Positions 42,356 through 50,933 of a stretch of 57,798 nt of DNA are shown here, piece by piece; position 1 is the stretch's first letter, and each line of letters starts with the position of its first letter. This DNA is from an uncultured Prevotella sp. (GTDB lineage: Bacteria > Bacteroidota > Bacteroidia > Bacteroidales > Bacteroidaceae): the NCBI GenBank assembly GCA_937895845.1, contig CALBLK010000082.1, forward strand, positions 1 to 57,798. Direction: 5' to 3'. The notes under the pieces were generated by a model. The model saw only the letters and a list, made by a program, of their open reading frames with translations. It had not been told where the DNA came from and ran no database searches. Both the position numbers and the translations under genes were made by a program.

Positions 42356-43703
42356 CCTGCTGCTGGTTGTTGCGCGGCTGCCGGCTGGCAGTGCGGCGCT
42401 GCCCCCTGCCGCGCTGGCTGCCGGCGCGCTCGTCCTTGGGTTGCTGTGGCGCCTGTCGCTGGGGCTGTGGCTGCGCCTGCTGCTGCGGCCGCTGCGCCTG
42501 CTGCCGCTGCTGTGGCGCGCCCTGCCGGGCTGCCGGCTGCCGCTGCCTGCCCTGCTGTGCGGCAGCCTTCGCTGCGCCCTGCTGGCTTCGCTCGCCGCCC
42601 TTTTGCTGGCGTGCGGGCTTCTTTCTCTTCTTGTTCCGGTCAAAGCGGTTGATGTCTCCCTGGAGAAGGTCTGCCGCGCTCTGCTGCGGCTTGGCGCCCT
42701 TGTCTTCGTGGAGCGATGCCGGCTTCTCGCCATTGCGGTTCATCTCGATGACCGCCTTGGCCCGCTCGGCCGGTATGGTCTCGAGGTTTGCGGCCAGCCG
42801 CTTGTCGGTAGAGTAGGTCACCATGCCGGCGAGGATGTCTGACTTGAACAGGTAGTAGTCGCTGTCCCGGGTCTGGAGGACAATCTCCTTGCTGGGCAGC
42901 CGCCGCCCGGCCTCCACGTAGTCGTCAACCTCGTAGTTGAGGCAGCACTTCAGCTTGGCGCACATGCCGGCCAGCTTCTGGGGGTTGGGCGAGATGTCCT
43001 GGAGGCGTGCGGCCGTTGTGCTCACGCTGACAAAGTTCTTCATCCACGTGGCGCAGCATAGCTCGCGGCCGCAGGGGCCCGTGCCGCCGATGCGCCCGGC
43101 CTCCTGGCGCGCGCCGATCTGCTTCATCTCGATGCGCACGTGGAACGTCTCGGCCAGCACCTTGATGAGCTGGCGGAAGTCAACGCGCTCGTCGGCGATA
43201 TAGTAGAAGATGGCCTTGTTGCAGTCGCCCTGGTATTCCACGTCGCCGATTTTCATCTGCAGCCCGAGGCTCTTGGCTATCTGCCGGCTCTCGATCATGG
43301 TGCCGTGCTCGCGCAGCTTGGCCTCCTTGTACTTGTCCATGTCCGTGGGGCGTGCCAGCCGGTAGATGCGCTTGATGTCGTCGGCCGACTTCAGGTTGGC
43401 CTTCTTGACTTGCATCTTCACGAGCCTTCCGGTGAGTGTCACCACGCCGATGTCGTGCCCCGGGCTTGCCTCCACGGCCACGATGTCGCCCTTTTTGAGC
43501 TCCAGCCCGTTCACGTTGTGATAGTAGCCCTTGCGGGTGTGCTTGAACTGCACCTCCACCAGGTCGGTCGTGTCGGTGTTGCCCGGCACGTCCTCCAGCC
43601 AGTCGTAGGTGTTCAGCTGGCGGTCCTGCCGGCCCACGGCCCTTGCCGACAGGCCGCGGCTTCCGCAGCAGCAGAATTGGATATTGTTGTCTTGCTTGTC
43701 CAT
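42342..43703 (-). CDS. ricT: PSP1-domain protein RicT (YaaT) with a long Q/R-rich tail
   Basis: Cytosolic protein of 453 residues. The PSP1 core is clear: DLVEVQFKHTRKGYYHN, GDIVAVEASPGHDIGVVTLT, GGTGPCGRELCCATWM, and GMCAKLKCCLNYE; the cysteine sets match RicT, part of the Fe-S-containing Ric complex that tunes RNA processing in Firmicutes. From about residue 345 the protein becomes a low-complexity tail of K, R, Q, A and P (RNKKRKKPARQQKGGERSQQ and on to QQQDAKE), likely disordered and RNA-binding by composition. The start MDKQDNNIQFCCCG is chosen because the longer frame runs through the holB gene. Conserved order holB-ricT-gldH. Confidence 0.9.
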   Translation of the reverse strand: MDKQDNNIQFCCCGSRGLSARAVGRQDRQLNTYDWLEDVPGNTDTTDLVEVQFKHTRKGYYHNVNGLELKKGDIVAVEASPGHDIGVVTLTGRLVKMQVKKANLKSADDIKRIYRLARPTDMDKYKEAKLREHGTMIESRQIAKSLGLQMKIGDVEYQGDCNKAIFYYIADERVDFRQLIKVLAETFHVRIEMKQIGARQEAGRIGGTGPCGRELCCATWMKNFVSVSTTAARLQDISPNPQKLAGMCAKLKCCLNYEVDDYVEAGRRLPSKEIVLQTRDSDYYLFKSDILAGMVTYSTDKRLAANLETIPAERAKAVIEMNRNGEKPASLHEDKGAKPQQSAADLLQGDINRFDRNKKRKKPARQQKGGERSQQGAAKAAAQQGRQRQPAARQGAPQQRQQAQRPQQQAQPQPQRQAPQQPKDERAGSQRGRGQRRTASRQPRNNQQQDAKE

Positions 43704-43837
43704 ATCGTTTCCTTTTTCGGTGCTTATGTTGTTTTTCCGGGAGCCTTTTCCTGGCGCTTCCGGCGCCGGCCTGCTGCCCCCCGGGAGCCGGTCTGTCTTG
43801 TCCCGGCGCCGGCCGCCCCCAGGCCTTGGCGCTCCCG

Positions 43838-44950
43838 CTATCTCTTCAGCAGCATGATGGTTTGCAGTGCCAGGTCGAAGAACACGATCTTTCCGCTGGC
43901 GTTCTGGCCGATGTCGCGAATGGCCCTGTTCACCGTGTCGTTGAAGGCGATGATGTTGTCCTCGTTGACAAACCGTGCGAAATTCTTGGCGAAGGCCTCC
44001 TCGCGCGCTGTCATGTAGGTGAGCTGTGGCGCGTTGAAGTTGAACATGAAGTTCTCGCGCAGCATCCTGAGCATGTAGGCGAGGTAGCGTTTCTGCTGTT
44101 CGCGGCCGAAGCCCGCCATTGTCTCGCTCCACTGGCGCAGCTCCTTGACGTTGCGGGTGTAGGCCAGCCGCATGAGTGACTGGAACAGGTCAAGGAAAGT
44201 CTCGTTCTCCGAGTTGGCGTCGAGCGTTTCCATCGCCTTGAGCCAGTTGCCGTTGGCCAGCCTGGCCACGCGCATCGCGTCCTCGCCGCCCAGTCCCCGC
44301 CGCTCGCGCAGCGCCTTCACCATGCTGCCGGTGTCGATGCCCTTCATGTCGATGCGCTGCGTGCGGCTGCGAATGGTCTCCAGCAGGGCCTCGGGCTGTT
44401 CGGTCACCATGATGAACACCGTCTGTGCGGGCGGCTCTTCGATGAGCTTGAGCAGCTTGTTGGCGCATTCCACGTTCATGCGTTCGGGCAGCCAGATGAC
44501 GGCCACCTTGTAGCCCCCCTGGCTCGACTTCATGCTCAGCCGGCGGGTCAGCCGGTCGCTCTCGCCGGCGGTGATGATGGCCTGCTGGTTCTGCGCGCCC
44601 ATGGCTTTCAGCCATCCGTCGATGGAGAAATAGGCTGATTGCATGACGAGCCGGTGCCACTCGCGTGCGAAGTCGTCGCTCACCGGCTTGTAGCCCGAGG
44701 CCATCGAGGGCAGCTTGATGGTGGGGTAGGTGAACAGCAGGTCGGGGTGCTCCATCTGGCGCAGCATGGCCTGCGTGTTCTCGCTGCCGTCGCGGCCGAG
44801 CAGGTGGCAGGCGAAGGCCATGGCGAGTGCCAGCTTGCCGCAGCCTGCCGGGCCGCACAGCAGGATGGCGTGGGGCAGTCTCCCGCTCCGCTCCATCCGG
44901 GTCAGCCGCTGCTTGACCTCCTCTTGCCCTATGACCTCGTCCAGTTCCAT
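43838..44950 (-). CDS. holB: DNA polymerase III subunit delta'
   Basis: Clamp-loader AAA+ subunit of 370 residues. ILLCGPAGCGKLALAMAFAC is the P-loop, intact here although delta' is usually catalytically inert; VAVIWLPERMNVECANKLLK followed by LIEEPPAQTVFIMVTE is the delta' sensor region (SRC-like RSRTQRIDM). A four-cysteine zinc module is not evident, as often in Bacteroidota. It directly follows metF (stop and start adjacent) and precedes ricT. Confidence 0.92.
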   Translation of the reverse strand: MELDEVIGQEEVKQRLTRMERSGRLPHAILLCGPAGCGKLALAMAFACHLLGRDGSENTQAMLRQMEHPDLLFTYPTIKLPSMASGYKPVSDDFAREWHRLVMQSAYFSIDGWLKAMGAQNQQAIITAGESDRLTRRLSMKSSQGGYKVAVIWLPERMNVECANKLLKLIEEPPAQTVFIMVTEQPEALLETIRSRTQRIDMKGIDTGSMVKALRERRGLGGEDAMRVARLANGNWLKAMETLDANSENETFLDLFQSLMRLAYTRNVKELRQWSETMAGFGREQQKRYLAYMLRMLRENFMFNFNAPQLTYMTAREEAFAKNFARFVNEDNIIAFNDTVNRAIRDIGQNASGKIVFFDLALQTIMLLKR

Positions 44951-45907
44951 TTACAGCAGGCGCCTGGCCACCTCGGCCACCGATTCGACAGCCGAGACGG
45001 TATAGAAGTGAATGTTGTGTACGCCGTGGCGGTAGAGCTCCTTGCACTGGGCCACGGCCCACTCCACGCCGAGCCGGCGCGCCTCCTCGTCGGTCTTGCA
45101 CCGCACGGCCTCCGCCGCAAGCTCCATGGGAATGTCGCAGTGAAAGGTCTTCGGCACCACCGTGAGCTGGCTCAGCTTGGCCAGCGGCTTGATGCCGGGG
45201 ATGATGGGGATGGTGATGCCCATGGCGCGGGCCTTCTCCACAAAGGCGAAGTACTTGGCGTTGTCGTAGAAGAGCTGTGTCACCGCGTAGCTGGCGCCAA
45301 GGTCCTGCTTCTCCTTGAGGCGGGCCATGTCCATCTCGAGGTTGGGCGCCTCCTCGTGCTTCTCGGGGTAGCAGGCCACGCCGTAGTCGAAGCGCGTGCC
45401 GGGGCACTTGATGGGCGAGCCGTCGGCAAAGAAGCCCCCGTTGAAGCGGTTGACCTGGCGGATCAGGTCGGTGGTGTGCTCGTGGCCGCCGGGCGTGGGC
45501 ACGAAGCGGCTGTCCTCGCGGGCCTTGTCGCCGCGGAGCAGCAGCAGGTTCGAGATGTTCAGGAACTGGAGGTCGAGCAGCTCGTACTCGATGTCTTCCA
45601 CCGTCGCGCCGCTGCAGATCACGTGTGGCTGCACGGGGATGTGGTATTTGTTCTGGATGGCGGCCGCTATGGCGATGGTGCCCGGGCGGCGGCGTATGCG
45701 CCGGCGCTGCAGCAGGCCGTTTTCCATCTGCCTGTAGACGAACTCGCTGTGGTGGGTTGTGATGTTGACGAACATGGGGTCAAACTCCGCCAGCCTGTCT
45801 ATGGTGGCGAAGAGGCGGCCCGTGCCCGTGCCCTTCAGCGGCGGGAGCACCTCGAAGGAGAAGCGCCGTCCGTCTGTCTTCCTGTTGATAAGGTCTGCGA
45901 CTGTCAT
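44951..45907 (-). CDS. metF: Methylenetetrahydrofolate reductase
   Basis: Flavoenzyme of 318 residues that makes 5-methyltetrahydrofolate for methionine synthesis. FSFEVLPPLKGTGTGRL is the N-terminal strand with the catalytic Glu, FVNITTHHSEF the next, and NLLLLRGDKA and YAVTQLFYDNAKYFAFVEKA the folate and FAD sites. The start MTVADLINRK (45907) is chosen; an in-frame start 13 codons upstream lies inside the promoter. Only about 36 nt separate the TATCTTTG element at 45944-45951 from the start, too short for a SAM or B12 riboswitch. First gene of metF-holB-ricT-gldH. Confidence 0.95.
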   Translation of the reverse strand: MTVADLINRKTDGRRFSFEVLPPLKGTGTGRLFATIDRLAEFDPMFVNITTHHSEFVYRQMENGLLQRRRIRRRPGTIAIAAAIQNKYHIPVQPHVICSGATVEDIEYELLDLQFLNISNLLLLRGDKAREDSRFVPTPGGHEHTTDLIRQVNRFNGGFFADGSPIKCPGTRFDYGVACYPEKHEEAPNLEMDMARLKEKQDLGASYAVTQLFYDNAKYFAFVEKARAMGITIPIIPGIKPLAKLSQLTVVPKTFHCDIPMELAAEAVRCKTDEEARRLGVEWAVAQCKELYRHGVHNIHFYTVSAVESVAEVARRLL

Positions 45908-45943
45908 CTTGCTGTCTTGCTGTCTGGGTGGTGTTGTAAGGTG

Positions 45944-45951
45944 CAAAGATA
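45944..45951 (-). promoter_or_regulatory. Promoter -7 element of the metF operon
   Basis: TATCTTTG on the minus strand, about 37 nt upstream of the metF start. Confidence 0.65.
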
Positions 45952-45987
45952 GCGAAAAGATATGAGAAAGGGGGCCTTTTGCAATCT

Positions 45988-46022
45988 ATTTCGGCCGTTT
46001 TGCCCTGCAAAGCGGCCGAAAT
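45988..46022. terminator. Hairpin downstream of the threonine aldolase gene
   Basis: ATTTCGGCCG (45988-45997) and CGGCCGAAAT (46013-46022) form a 10-bp perfect stem 33 nt beyond the ltaE stop. No U-tract follows on the minus strand, so termination strength is doubtful. Confidence 0.5.
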
Positions 46023-46054
46023 GTCATTTGTCCGGTCTCCGTGTGCGGCTGCGC

Positions 46055-47086
46055 TCAGGCGTTGAGCGCGCGCTCGAGCTCCGCAATGTCGCTGTCGGTG
46101 GTGGCCCAGCTGGTCACAAAGCGGCAGATGGTGTGGCGCTCGTCTGCCTGTCCCCAGTGGGTGAAGTCGACCGCCTTCTGGAGCCGTTCCACCTCGCTGT
46201 TGCTCAGGATGACAAACTGCTGGTTGGTGGGCGAGTCGATGTAGAAGCTGTAGCCGCGCCGGGCGAACAGGCGCTTCAGCTTCATGGCCTTGTCAATGGC
46301 GTTGCGGGCGATGTCGAAGTAGAGGCCGCCGGTGAACAGGGCGTCGAACTGCACGCCGATGAGGCGGCTCTTGGCCAGCAGTGCGCCGTGCTGCTTCTGG
46401 ATGCTGAAGAAGTGGCGGTTGGCGTTGTCGTGGGTGAACACGACGGCCTCGCCGCAGAGCGCGCCCACCTTGGTGCCGCCGATGTAGAACACGTCGCAGA
46501 GCCGTGCGAGCTGCGGCAGGGTGATGTCGCACCCGTCGGCCATCAGCCCGTAGCCCAGGCGCGCGCCGTCGATGTAGAGCGGTATGCCGAAGCGCTGGCA
46601 CACGGCGTAGATGCTTTCCAGCTCGCTGCGGGTGTAGAGGGTGCCCAGCTCGGTGGGGAACGTGATGTAAACCAGCCCCGGGTAGACGCTGTGCGAGTTG
46701 TTGCCGTCGTGCGCGAAGTCGCTGAGGTACTTGTCAAGGTCGCCGGCCCGCATCTTGCCCTCGTGGTTGGGGATGGTGATAATCTTGTGCTCGGTGAACT
46801 CGATGGCGCCGGCCTCGTGCACGTTGATGTGGCCGGTGTCCACAGCAATCACGCCCTCGTACTGGTAGAGCAGCGAGTCTACCACGGTGGCGTTGGTCTG
46901 CGTGCCGCCCGAGAGGAAGAAGATGTTGGCGTCGGGGTCGCCGCACGCCTCCCTGATTTTCACCTTGGCGGCTTCGCAAAACTTGTCGAAGCCGTAGGGG
47001 GCAGCCTCCTCCCCGTTGGTGTCAGCCAGCCTCTGGAGCACCTTGGCGTGCGCTCCGTTGCTGTAGTCGTTCTCGAAGGATATCAT
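46055..47086 (-). CDS. ltaE: Low-specificity L-threonine aldolase
   Basis: PLP enzyme of 343 residues cleaving threonine/allo-threonine to glycine and acetaldehyde. MISFENDYSNGAHAKVLQRL is the family's opening; FFLSGGTQTNATVVDSLL binds the phosphate; PLYIDGARLGYGL has the Asp that pairs with the pyridine nitrogen; YIGGTKVGALCGEAVVF carries the PLP lysine. The start at 47086 follows the promoter element TATCTTTG at 47106-47113, so its leader is about 15-20 nt. It is monocistronic. Confidence 0.92.
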   Translation of the reverse strand: MISFENDYSNGAHAKVLQRLADTNGEEAAPYGFDKFCEAAKVKIREACGDPDANIFFLSGGTQTNATVVDSLLYQYEGVIAVDTGHINVHEAGAIEFTEHKIITIPNHEGKMRAGDLDKYLSDFAHDGNNSHSVYPGLVYITFPTELGTLYTRSELESIYAVCQRFGIPLYIDGARLGYGLMADGCDITLPQLARLCDVFYIGGTKVGALCGEAVVFTHDNANRHFFSIQKQHGALLAKSRLIGVQFDALFTGGLYFDIARNAIDKAMKLKRLFARRGYSFYIDSPTNQQFVILSNSEVERLQKAVDFTHWGQADERHTICRFVTSWATTDSDIAELERALNA

Positions 47087-47105
47087 AGCGGATGTTGTTT
47101 GTTGT

Positions 47106-47113
47106 GCAAAGAT
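47106..47113 (-). promoter_or_regulatory. Promoter -7 element of ltaE
   Basis: TATCTTTG on the minus strand, 19 nt from the ltaE start. The rest of the gap 47114-47410 is GC-rich with chance frames; no gene, repeat or clear terminator was recognised. Confidence 0.6.
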
Positions 47114-47410
47114 AGTGCAAAGGGGGAACACTGCAAAACAAAAGGGCGTGAAACGGACTTTTATTTTTGTTGCCGAGGGGCAGTCTGTGCTGTTCTAAGC
47201 CGTTCCTCTTTCTGCCTCACCCCGGCCCCATCTCCCCTCAGGGGCTATGGCTCCAGCCGCTCCGCTGCGCTCTGCTCGCACACTGAGGCGGGCGGGGGCG
47301 CCAAGGCCCCGCGCCTGTTCTTTTTTGCAGGCTGGCGCATGGGCTGCTGCTGCTTGCCCTTGGGGGTGTTGCCGCTTGCCGTTGCGCTGCCGCCGCCTGC
47401 CTCCGGGCTG

Positions 47411-48088
47411 TCACAGTCTTCCTTCCTCCCGGTAGGAGTAGTAGGTGCTGTCGGTGACGATGAGGTGGTCGAGAAAGTGGATGCGCATGGTCTCGCAGGC
47501 GCGCTTCACGGTCTGGGTGATGGTGTCGTCGTCGCGGCTCGGCCGCGCGCTGTTGCTCGGGTGGTTGTGGCAGAGGGCCAGCACGGTGGCGTTGCTGAGC
47601 AGTGCCTCGCGCATGATGACGCGCACGTCGACCAGTGTCTGGCTCAGCCCGCCGTGCGAGATGCGCACCCGCCTGATGAGCCGGCAGTTCTGGTTGAGCA
47701 TCAGCGCCCACGCCTCCTCCACGTCAAGGTCTTGCATCAGCGGCCGCATCATGCCGTAGATGGCGTCGGCCGAGTTGAGCGCCTCGCGCTCTTCGGCCTG
47801 CTCCAGCTGGCGGCGCTTGCCCAGCTCGCAGGCGGCCAGTACGGTGATGGCCTTTGCCGGACCCATGCCGTTGTAGCGTGTCAGCTCGCTCACCGTCTGC
47901 TTTCCCAGGGTGTTCAGGTTGTTCTTGCAGTCGGCCAGCACGCGCTTCATCAGCTCCACGGCGCTCTCCCCGGCCGACCCTGAGCCTATCAGGATGGCCA
48001 GCAGCTCGGCGTTGGTCAGCGCCCCGGCGCCCAGCCGCGCCAGCTTTTCGCGCGGCCGGTCCTCTTCGGCCCACTCGTTGATTTTCAT
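47411..48088 (-). CDS. radC: RadC-family JAB/MPN-domain protein
   Basis: Protein of 225 residues with an N-terminal helix-hairpin-helix region (RYNGMGPAKAITVLAACELG) and a C-terminal JAMM metalloprotease-like domain. The metal motif is LALCHNHPSNSARPSRDDD: the usual HxHPSG reads HNHPSN here, with the downstream Asp kept. Once linked to DNA repair, RadC's role is now considered unresolved. It is 43 nt after a glycosyltransferase gene in the same direction and may share its transcript. Confidence 0.93.
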   Translation of the reverse strand: MKINEWAEEDRPREKLARLGAGALTNAELLAILIGSGSAGESAVELMKRVLADCKNNLNTLGKQTVSELTRYNGMGPAKAITVLAACELGKRRQLEQAEEREALNSADAIYGMMRPLMQDLDVEEAWALMLNQNCRLIRRVRISHGGLSQTLVDVRVIMREALLSNATVLALCHNHPSNSARPSRDDDTITQTVKRACETMRIHFLDHLIVTDSTYYSYREEGRL

Positions 48089-48131
48089 ACGCGGTCTTAA
48101 AATGGTGCTTTCATCCTGCCGTCTGCCGCCG

Positions 48132-49175
48132 CTATGCGTAGAAGTTGTTCTCGAAAGCCCGGAACTCGCCCCTTTTCAGCACGCAGCGGCGCCACCAGGC
48201 CTCGATGAAGCCGAAGCCGTAGCCCGACAGCTGCACGAATGCCGCGCCTACGGAGATGAAGCCTATGGCCGTGCTGCGGTTCTTCACGGACGAGTCGGCG
48301 AATATCAGCAGGGCGTAGAGCAGCATGGGCGACAGCGCGGCCACGGTGAGCAGGTACCACCGGTGGAAGTCCTCCGGGCGGCCGTAGGCCATCATCACCC
48401 GGCCAAGGCAGGCCAGCGCCAGCAGCAGGATGACCCCCGCGGTGAACACTGCGGGCAGCAGGTGGACCGGCTTGAGCGACTCCGGGTACTTCTTGTAGAG
48501 GTTGATTCGCGCGATGCCGCTGTTGTAGACCTGGCGGAAGAACTTGCGCATGTCCGTGCGGCGCTTGTGCCACACCCATGCCCCGGGGAACAGGCGGCAC
48601 CTGTACCCGGCCTTGTAGATGCGGATGCTGAAGTCGATGTCCTCGCCGAAGCGCATGTCGGAGAAGCCCCCGAGGCGCATGTACACGTCGCGGCGTATGC
48701 CCATGTTGAACGAGCGGGGGTAGAACTTGTCGAGCTTCTTCTTGCCGCCGCGTATGCCGCCGGTGGTGAAGAAGCTCGTCATCGAGTAGCTGATGGCCTT
48801 CTGCGTGTCGGTGAACGACTCGTGGGCGCGGTCGGGCCCGCCGAAGGCGTCGGCCGGCTCGCGCTCCAGCTCGGCTGTCACGGCGGCCAGGTAGCCGCCG
48901 GGCAGCACCACGTCGGAGTCGAGCACGATGAGGTAGTCGCCCCTGGCGCGCTCCGCCCCGTAGTTGCGGCTCTGGCCGGGGCCCGAGTTCGGCTTCATGA
49001 AATACTTGAGGTCGAGCCGCCCGGCATACTTGTCGCACACCGCGCGGCAGGGGGTCTGCGAGCCGTCCTCGACGATAATCACCTCGAAGTCGGTCACGGT
49101 CTGCCGGCACAGGCTGGCCAGCAGCTCGTCCACCTCGCCGGGGCGGTTGAACACGGGAACGATAATGGAAAACAT
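48132..49175 (-). CDS. Membrane-associated family 2 glycosyltransferase
   Basis: 347 residues. The GT-A fold opens with FSIIVPVFNRPGEVDELLAS; FEVIIVEDGSQTPC and LIVLDSDVVLPGGYL (the DxD) bind the nucleotide-sugar and metal; FGEDIDFSIRIYKAGYRC carries the acceptor-side ED. Three hydrophobic segments in the last 120 residues anchor it to the membrane. Such proteins typically build surface polysaccharide or glycolipid; donor and acceptor are unknown. The start at 49175 gives the normal N-terminus. Confidence 0.9.
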   Translation of the reverse strand: MFSIIVPVFNRPGEVDELLASLCRQTVTDFEVIIVEDGSQTPCRAVCDKYAGRLDLKYFMKPNSGPGQSRNYGAERARGDYLIVLDSDVVLPGGYLAAVTAELEREPADAFGGPDRAHESFTDTQKAISYSMTSFFTTGGIRGGKKKLDKFYPRSFNMGIRRDVYMRLGGFSDMRFGEDIDFSIRIYKAGYRCRLFPGAWVWHKRRTDMRKFFRQVYNSGIARINLYKKYPESLKPVHLLPAVFTAGVILLLALACLGRVMMAYGRPEDFHRWYLLTVAALSPMLLYALLIFADSSVKNRSTAIGFISVGAAFVQLSGYGFGFIEAWWRRCVLKRGEFRAFENNFYA

Positions 49176-49222
49176 AGGGGGGTGTCTTAGGCTGTCAGGG
49201 TCTTGGCGCAATGGAAGAAGCA

Positions 49223-49252
49223 GCCCCCCGGCCCTGCGCCGGGCCGGGGGGC
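49223..49252 (-). terminator. GC-rich hairpin downstream of efp
   Basis: GCCCCCCGGCCC (49223-49234) and GGGCCGGGGGGC (49241-49252) form a 12-bp stem with a six-base loop just after the efp stop; the following minus-strand bases (TGCTTCTTCC) are only moderately U-rich. Confidence 0.6.
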
Positions 49253-49266
49253 GCGCTGTGCGGGGA

Positions 49267-49833
49267 TCACTCCTTGACGCGCTGCAGGTAGCTGCCGTCG
49301 CGGGTGTCCACCTGGATGAGGTCGCCCTCGTTGATGAACAGCGGCACGCGGATCTCGACACCTGTCTCCAGCGTGGCGGGCTTGGTGGCGTTTGTGGCGG
49401 TGTCGCCCTTGACGCCGGGTTCCGAGTGTGTCACGCGGAGATTGGTCTTGACCGGCATCTCGGCGTACAGGATGGTGCCGTCGGTGGTGTCGGTCACCAC
49501 CTCTACGATGTCACCCTCCTTCATGTACTCGTGGCCGATCACCAGGTCGTTGGCAATGGGAATCTGCTCGAACGTCTCCTGGTTCATGAAGATGCGGCCC
49601 GTGGGGTCCTCGTAAAGGTACTGGTAGGGGCGGCGCTCGATAACCACGTCCTCCAGCTTGAAGCCCACCTGGAACGTGCGGTCAAGCACGCGCCCGTCGG
49701 TCACGTTCTTCAGCTTGGTGTTCATAACGGTGTTGCCCTTGCCCGGCTTCCTGTGCTGGAAGTCGATGCACACCCAGATGCCGCCGTCCATGCGGATGGC
49801 CGTGCCTTTCTTGATGTCTTGTGAATTGATCAT
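49267..49833 (-). CDS. efp: Elongation factor P
   Basis: Translation factor of 188 residues that rescues ribosomes stalled at polyproline. Three beta-barrel domains: the N-terminal KOW-like domain with the loop RKPGKGNTVMNTKLKNV holds the Lys that is modified in many bacteria; EDPTGRIFMNQETFEQIPI lies in domain II and LETGVEIRVPLFINEGDLIQ is the family signature in domain III. The start MINSQDIKKG (49833) follows the TAACTTTG element at 49892-49899. No modification-enzyme gene is in the window. Confidence 0.97.
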   Translation of the reverse strand: MINSQDIKKGTAIRMDGGIWVCIDFQHRKPGKGNTVMNTKLKNVTDGRVLDRTFQVGFKLEDVVIERRPYQYLYEDPTGRIFMNQETFEQIPIANDLVIGHEYMKEGDIVEVVTDTTDGTILYAEMPVKTNLRVTHSEPGVKGDTATNATKPATLETGVEIRVPLFINEGDLIQVDTRDGSYLQRVKE

Positions 49834-49891
49834 ATTAGCCTTATCGTTGTTTTTGTAAATAATGCGAGCTGAAAATTGCATTCGGCGGCTG

Positions 49892-49899
49892 CAAAGTTA
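49892..49899 (-). promoter_or_regulatory. Promoter -7 element of efp
   Basis: TAACTTTG on the minus strand, about 58 nt from the efp start, divergent from the rpmH promoter. Confidence 0.65.
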
Positions 49900-49950
49900 C
49901 GGCTTTTTCCATAAAAAACACAAAACGAGCCACTAAAAAGTGCTGGTTTC

Positions 49951-49981
49951 TTGGTTATTTGGAAATTATTGCCTAATTTTG
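49951..49981 (+). promoter_or_regulatory. Promoter of rpmH (-33 and -7 elements)
   Basis: TTG at 49951-49953, 20 bp, TAATTTTG at 49974-49981; the same spacing and -7 sequence as the rplS promoter. Leader about 37 nt. Confidence 0.72.
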
Positions 49982-50024
49982 CAGCCCAAAAGTGTTGAAA
50001 TAATAACATAAAATATTTGAAATA

Positions 50025-50180
50025 ATGAAAAGAACATTCCAGCCCCACAACAGAAGAAGGGTGAACAAGCATGGATTCCGTGAGAGAATGGCAACCAAGA
50101 ATGGCCGCCGCGTGCTGGCCTCCCGCCGTGCAAAGGGTCGCAAGAAGCTGACCGTTTCTGACGAGCACCACGGAAAGTAA
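50025..50180 (+). CDS. rpmH: 50S ribosomal protein L34
   Basis: A 51-residue ribosomal protein of the large subunit. MKRTFQPHNRRRVNKHGFRE followed by RMATKNGRRVLASRRAKGRK is the complete, strongly conserved L34 sequence. Promoter upstream and terminator downstream make it a single-gene unit; the usual neighbours rnpA, dnaA and yidC are not next to it here. Confidence 0.98.
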   Translation: MKRTFQPHNRRRVNKHGFRERMATKNGRRVLASRRAKGRKKLTVSDEHHGK

Positions 50181-50222
50181 GCCGCCAGGAGGCCCGCGGG
50201 GCCTCGCGGAAGCGAAGAGACT

Positions 50223-50261
50223 GAGGGAGGATGCGCAGTGATGTGCATCCTCCCTCTTTTT
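50223..50261 (+). terminator. Intrinsic terminator of rpmH
   Basis: GAGGGAGGATGC (50223-50234) and GCATCCTCCCTC (50245-50256) with a 10-nt loop, followed by TTTTT. Confidence 0.92.
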
Positions 50262-50308
50262 GTCATGGCGGGCGGAAGGCCCGGCTTTCCCCCGCCTGTC
50301 CGTTATTG

Positions 50309-50745
50309 TTATTTAACACTTCGCCCCGCTCCGTTTAACATTTCGTCCTGCCGCCGTTTAGCGTCGCGCACGTCTGCCAGCAGCCGTTCCGGCGGCTCGC
50401 GGCGCGGCCCCGGTGCGGCCGGACGCGTGCTGCCGGTGACCTGGCGGCATGAAGCGGTGCGCCCGGCCCTGCCAAACGCGCCGCTTGGTCTGCCGGCATG
50501 CACCGTTTCGTGCGCCGCCTTGGGCCGCCTTGCGTTGCCAAACGGCCCAATCCGCACTGCAAGATTGGCCTTTTGGCAACATCTTTTAATGCACACTTTC
50601 GCGCTGTCAGGCGCAACCTGTTCACGCTCAGTGGCCTGTCGTTGCACACGCCAGGGCGGCATTTTTCCGGCAAAAGGGCCTCGCCGCGCAGAAAAGCGCA
50701 GTATTTCGCGGGTTTTCACAGACTTTTTTAACATTTCATCGCCCG
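50309..50745 (-). repeat. Dispersed ~400-bp non-coding repeat, copy 2
   Basis: On the minus strand this parallels 33549-33950: AAATACTGCGCTTTTCTGCG, CGTGTGCAACGACAGG, CACTGAGCGTGA and GCGAAAGTGTGCA occur in the same order. ATGTTAAA-type motifs bound it. Between rpmH and the DMT transporter (50262-50933) no convincing gene is seen; a 233-codon minus-strand frame has odd composition and follows the repeat rather than a protein family. Confidence 0.6.
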
Positions 50746-50933
50746 CAGATGAGGGATTACCATATTTTCCTTGCCTTTGCAAGAGCCGTGGCAATGAAGG
50801 GCAATCCCAGCAGCGTGAAAAGGAAACAGCACCGTCTCGGACTGCCCCGAACTGAACAATCCGGGAAAAGAAACATGGGGAAAGGGCAGGGGGGCGCTTG
50901 GCCTTGCCGGGCACAGGCGCCTGCCATTGCCCG

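Noticed and set aside
45908..45943. SAM or cobalamin riboswitch ahead of metF
   Set aside because: Only about 36 nt lie between the promoter element and the start codon, too short.
47132..47410. Gap between ltaE and radC as a hidden gene
   Set aside because: Frames on both strands are short, GC-driven and lack starts, promoter elements or family motifs.
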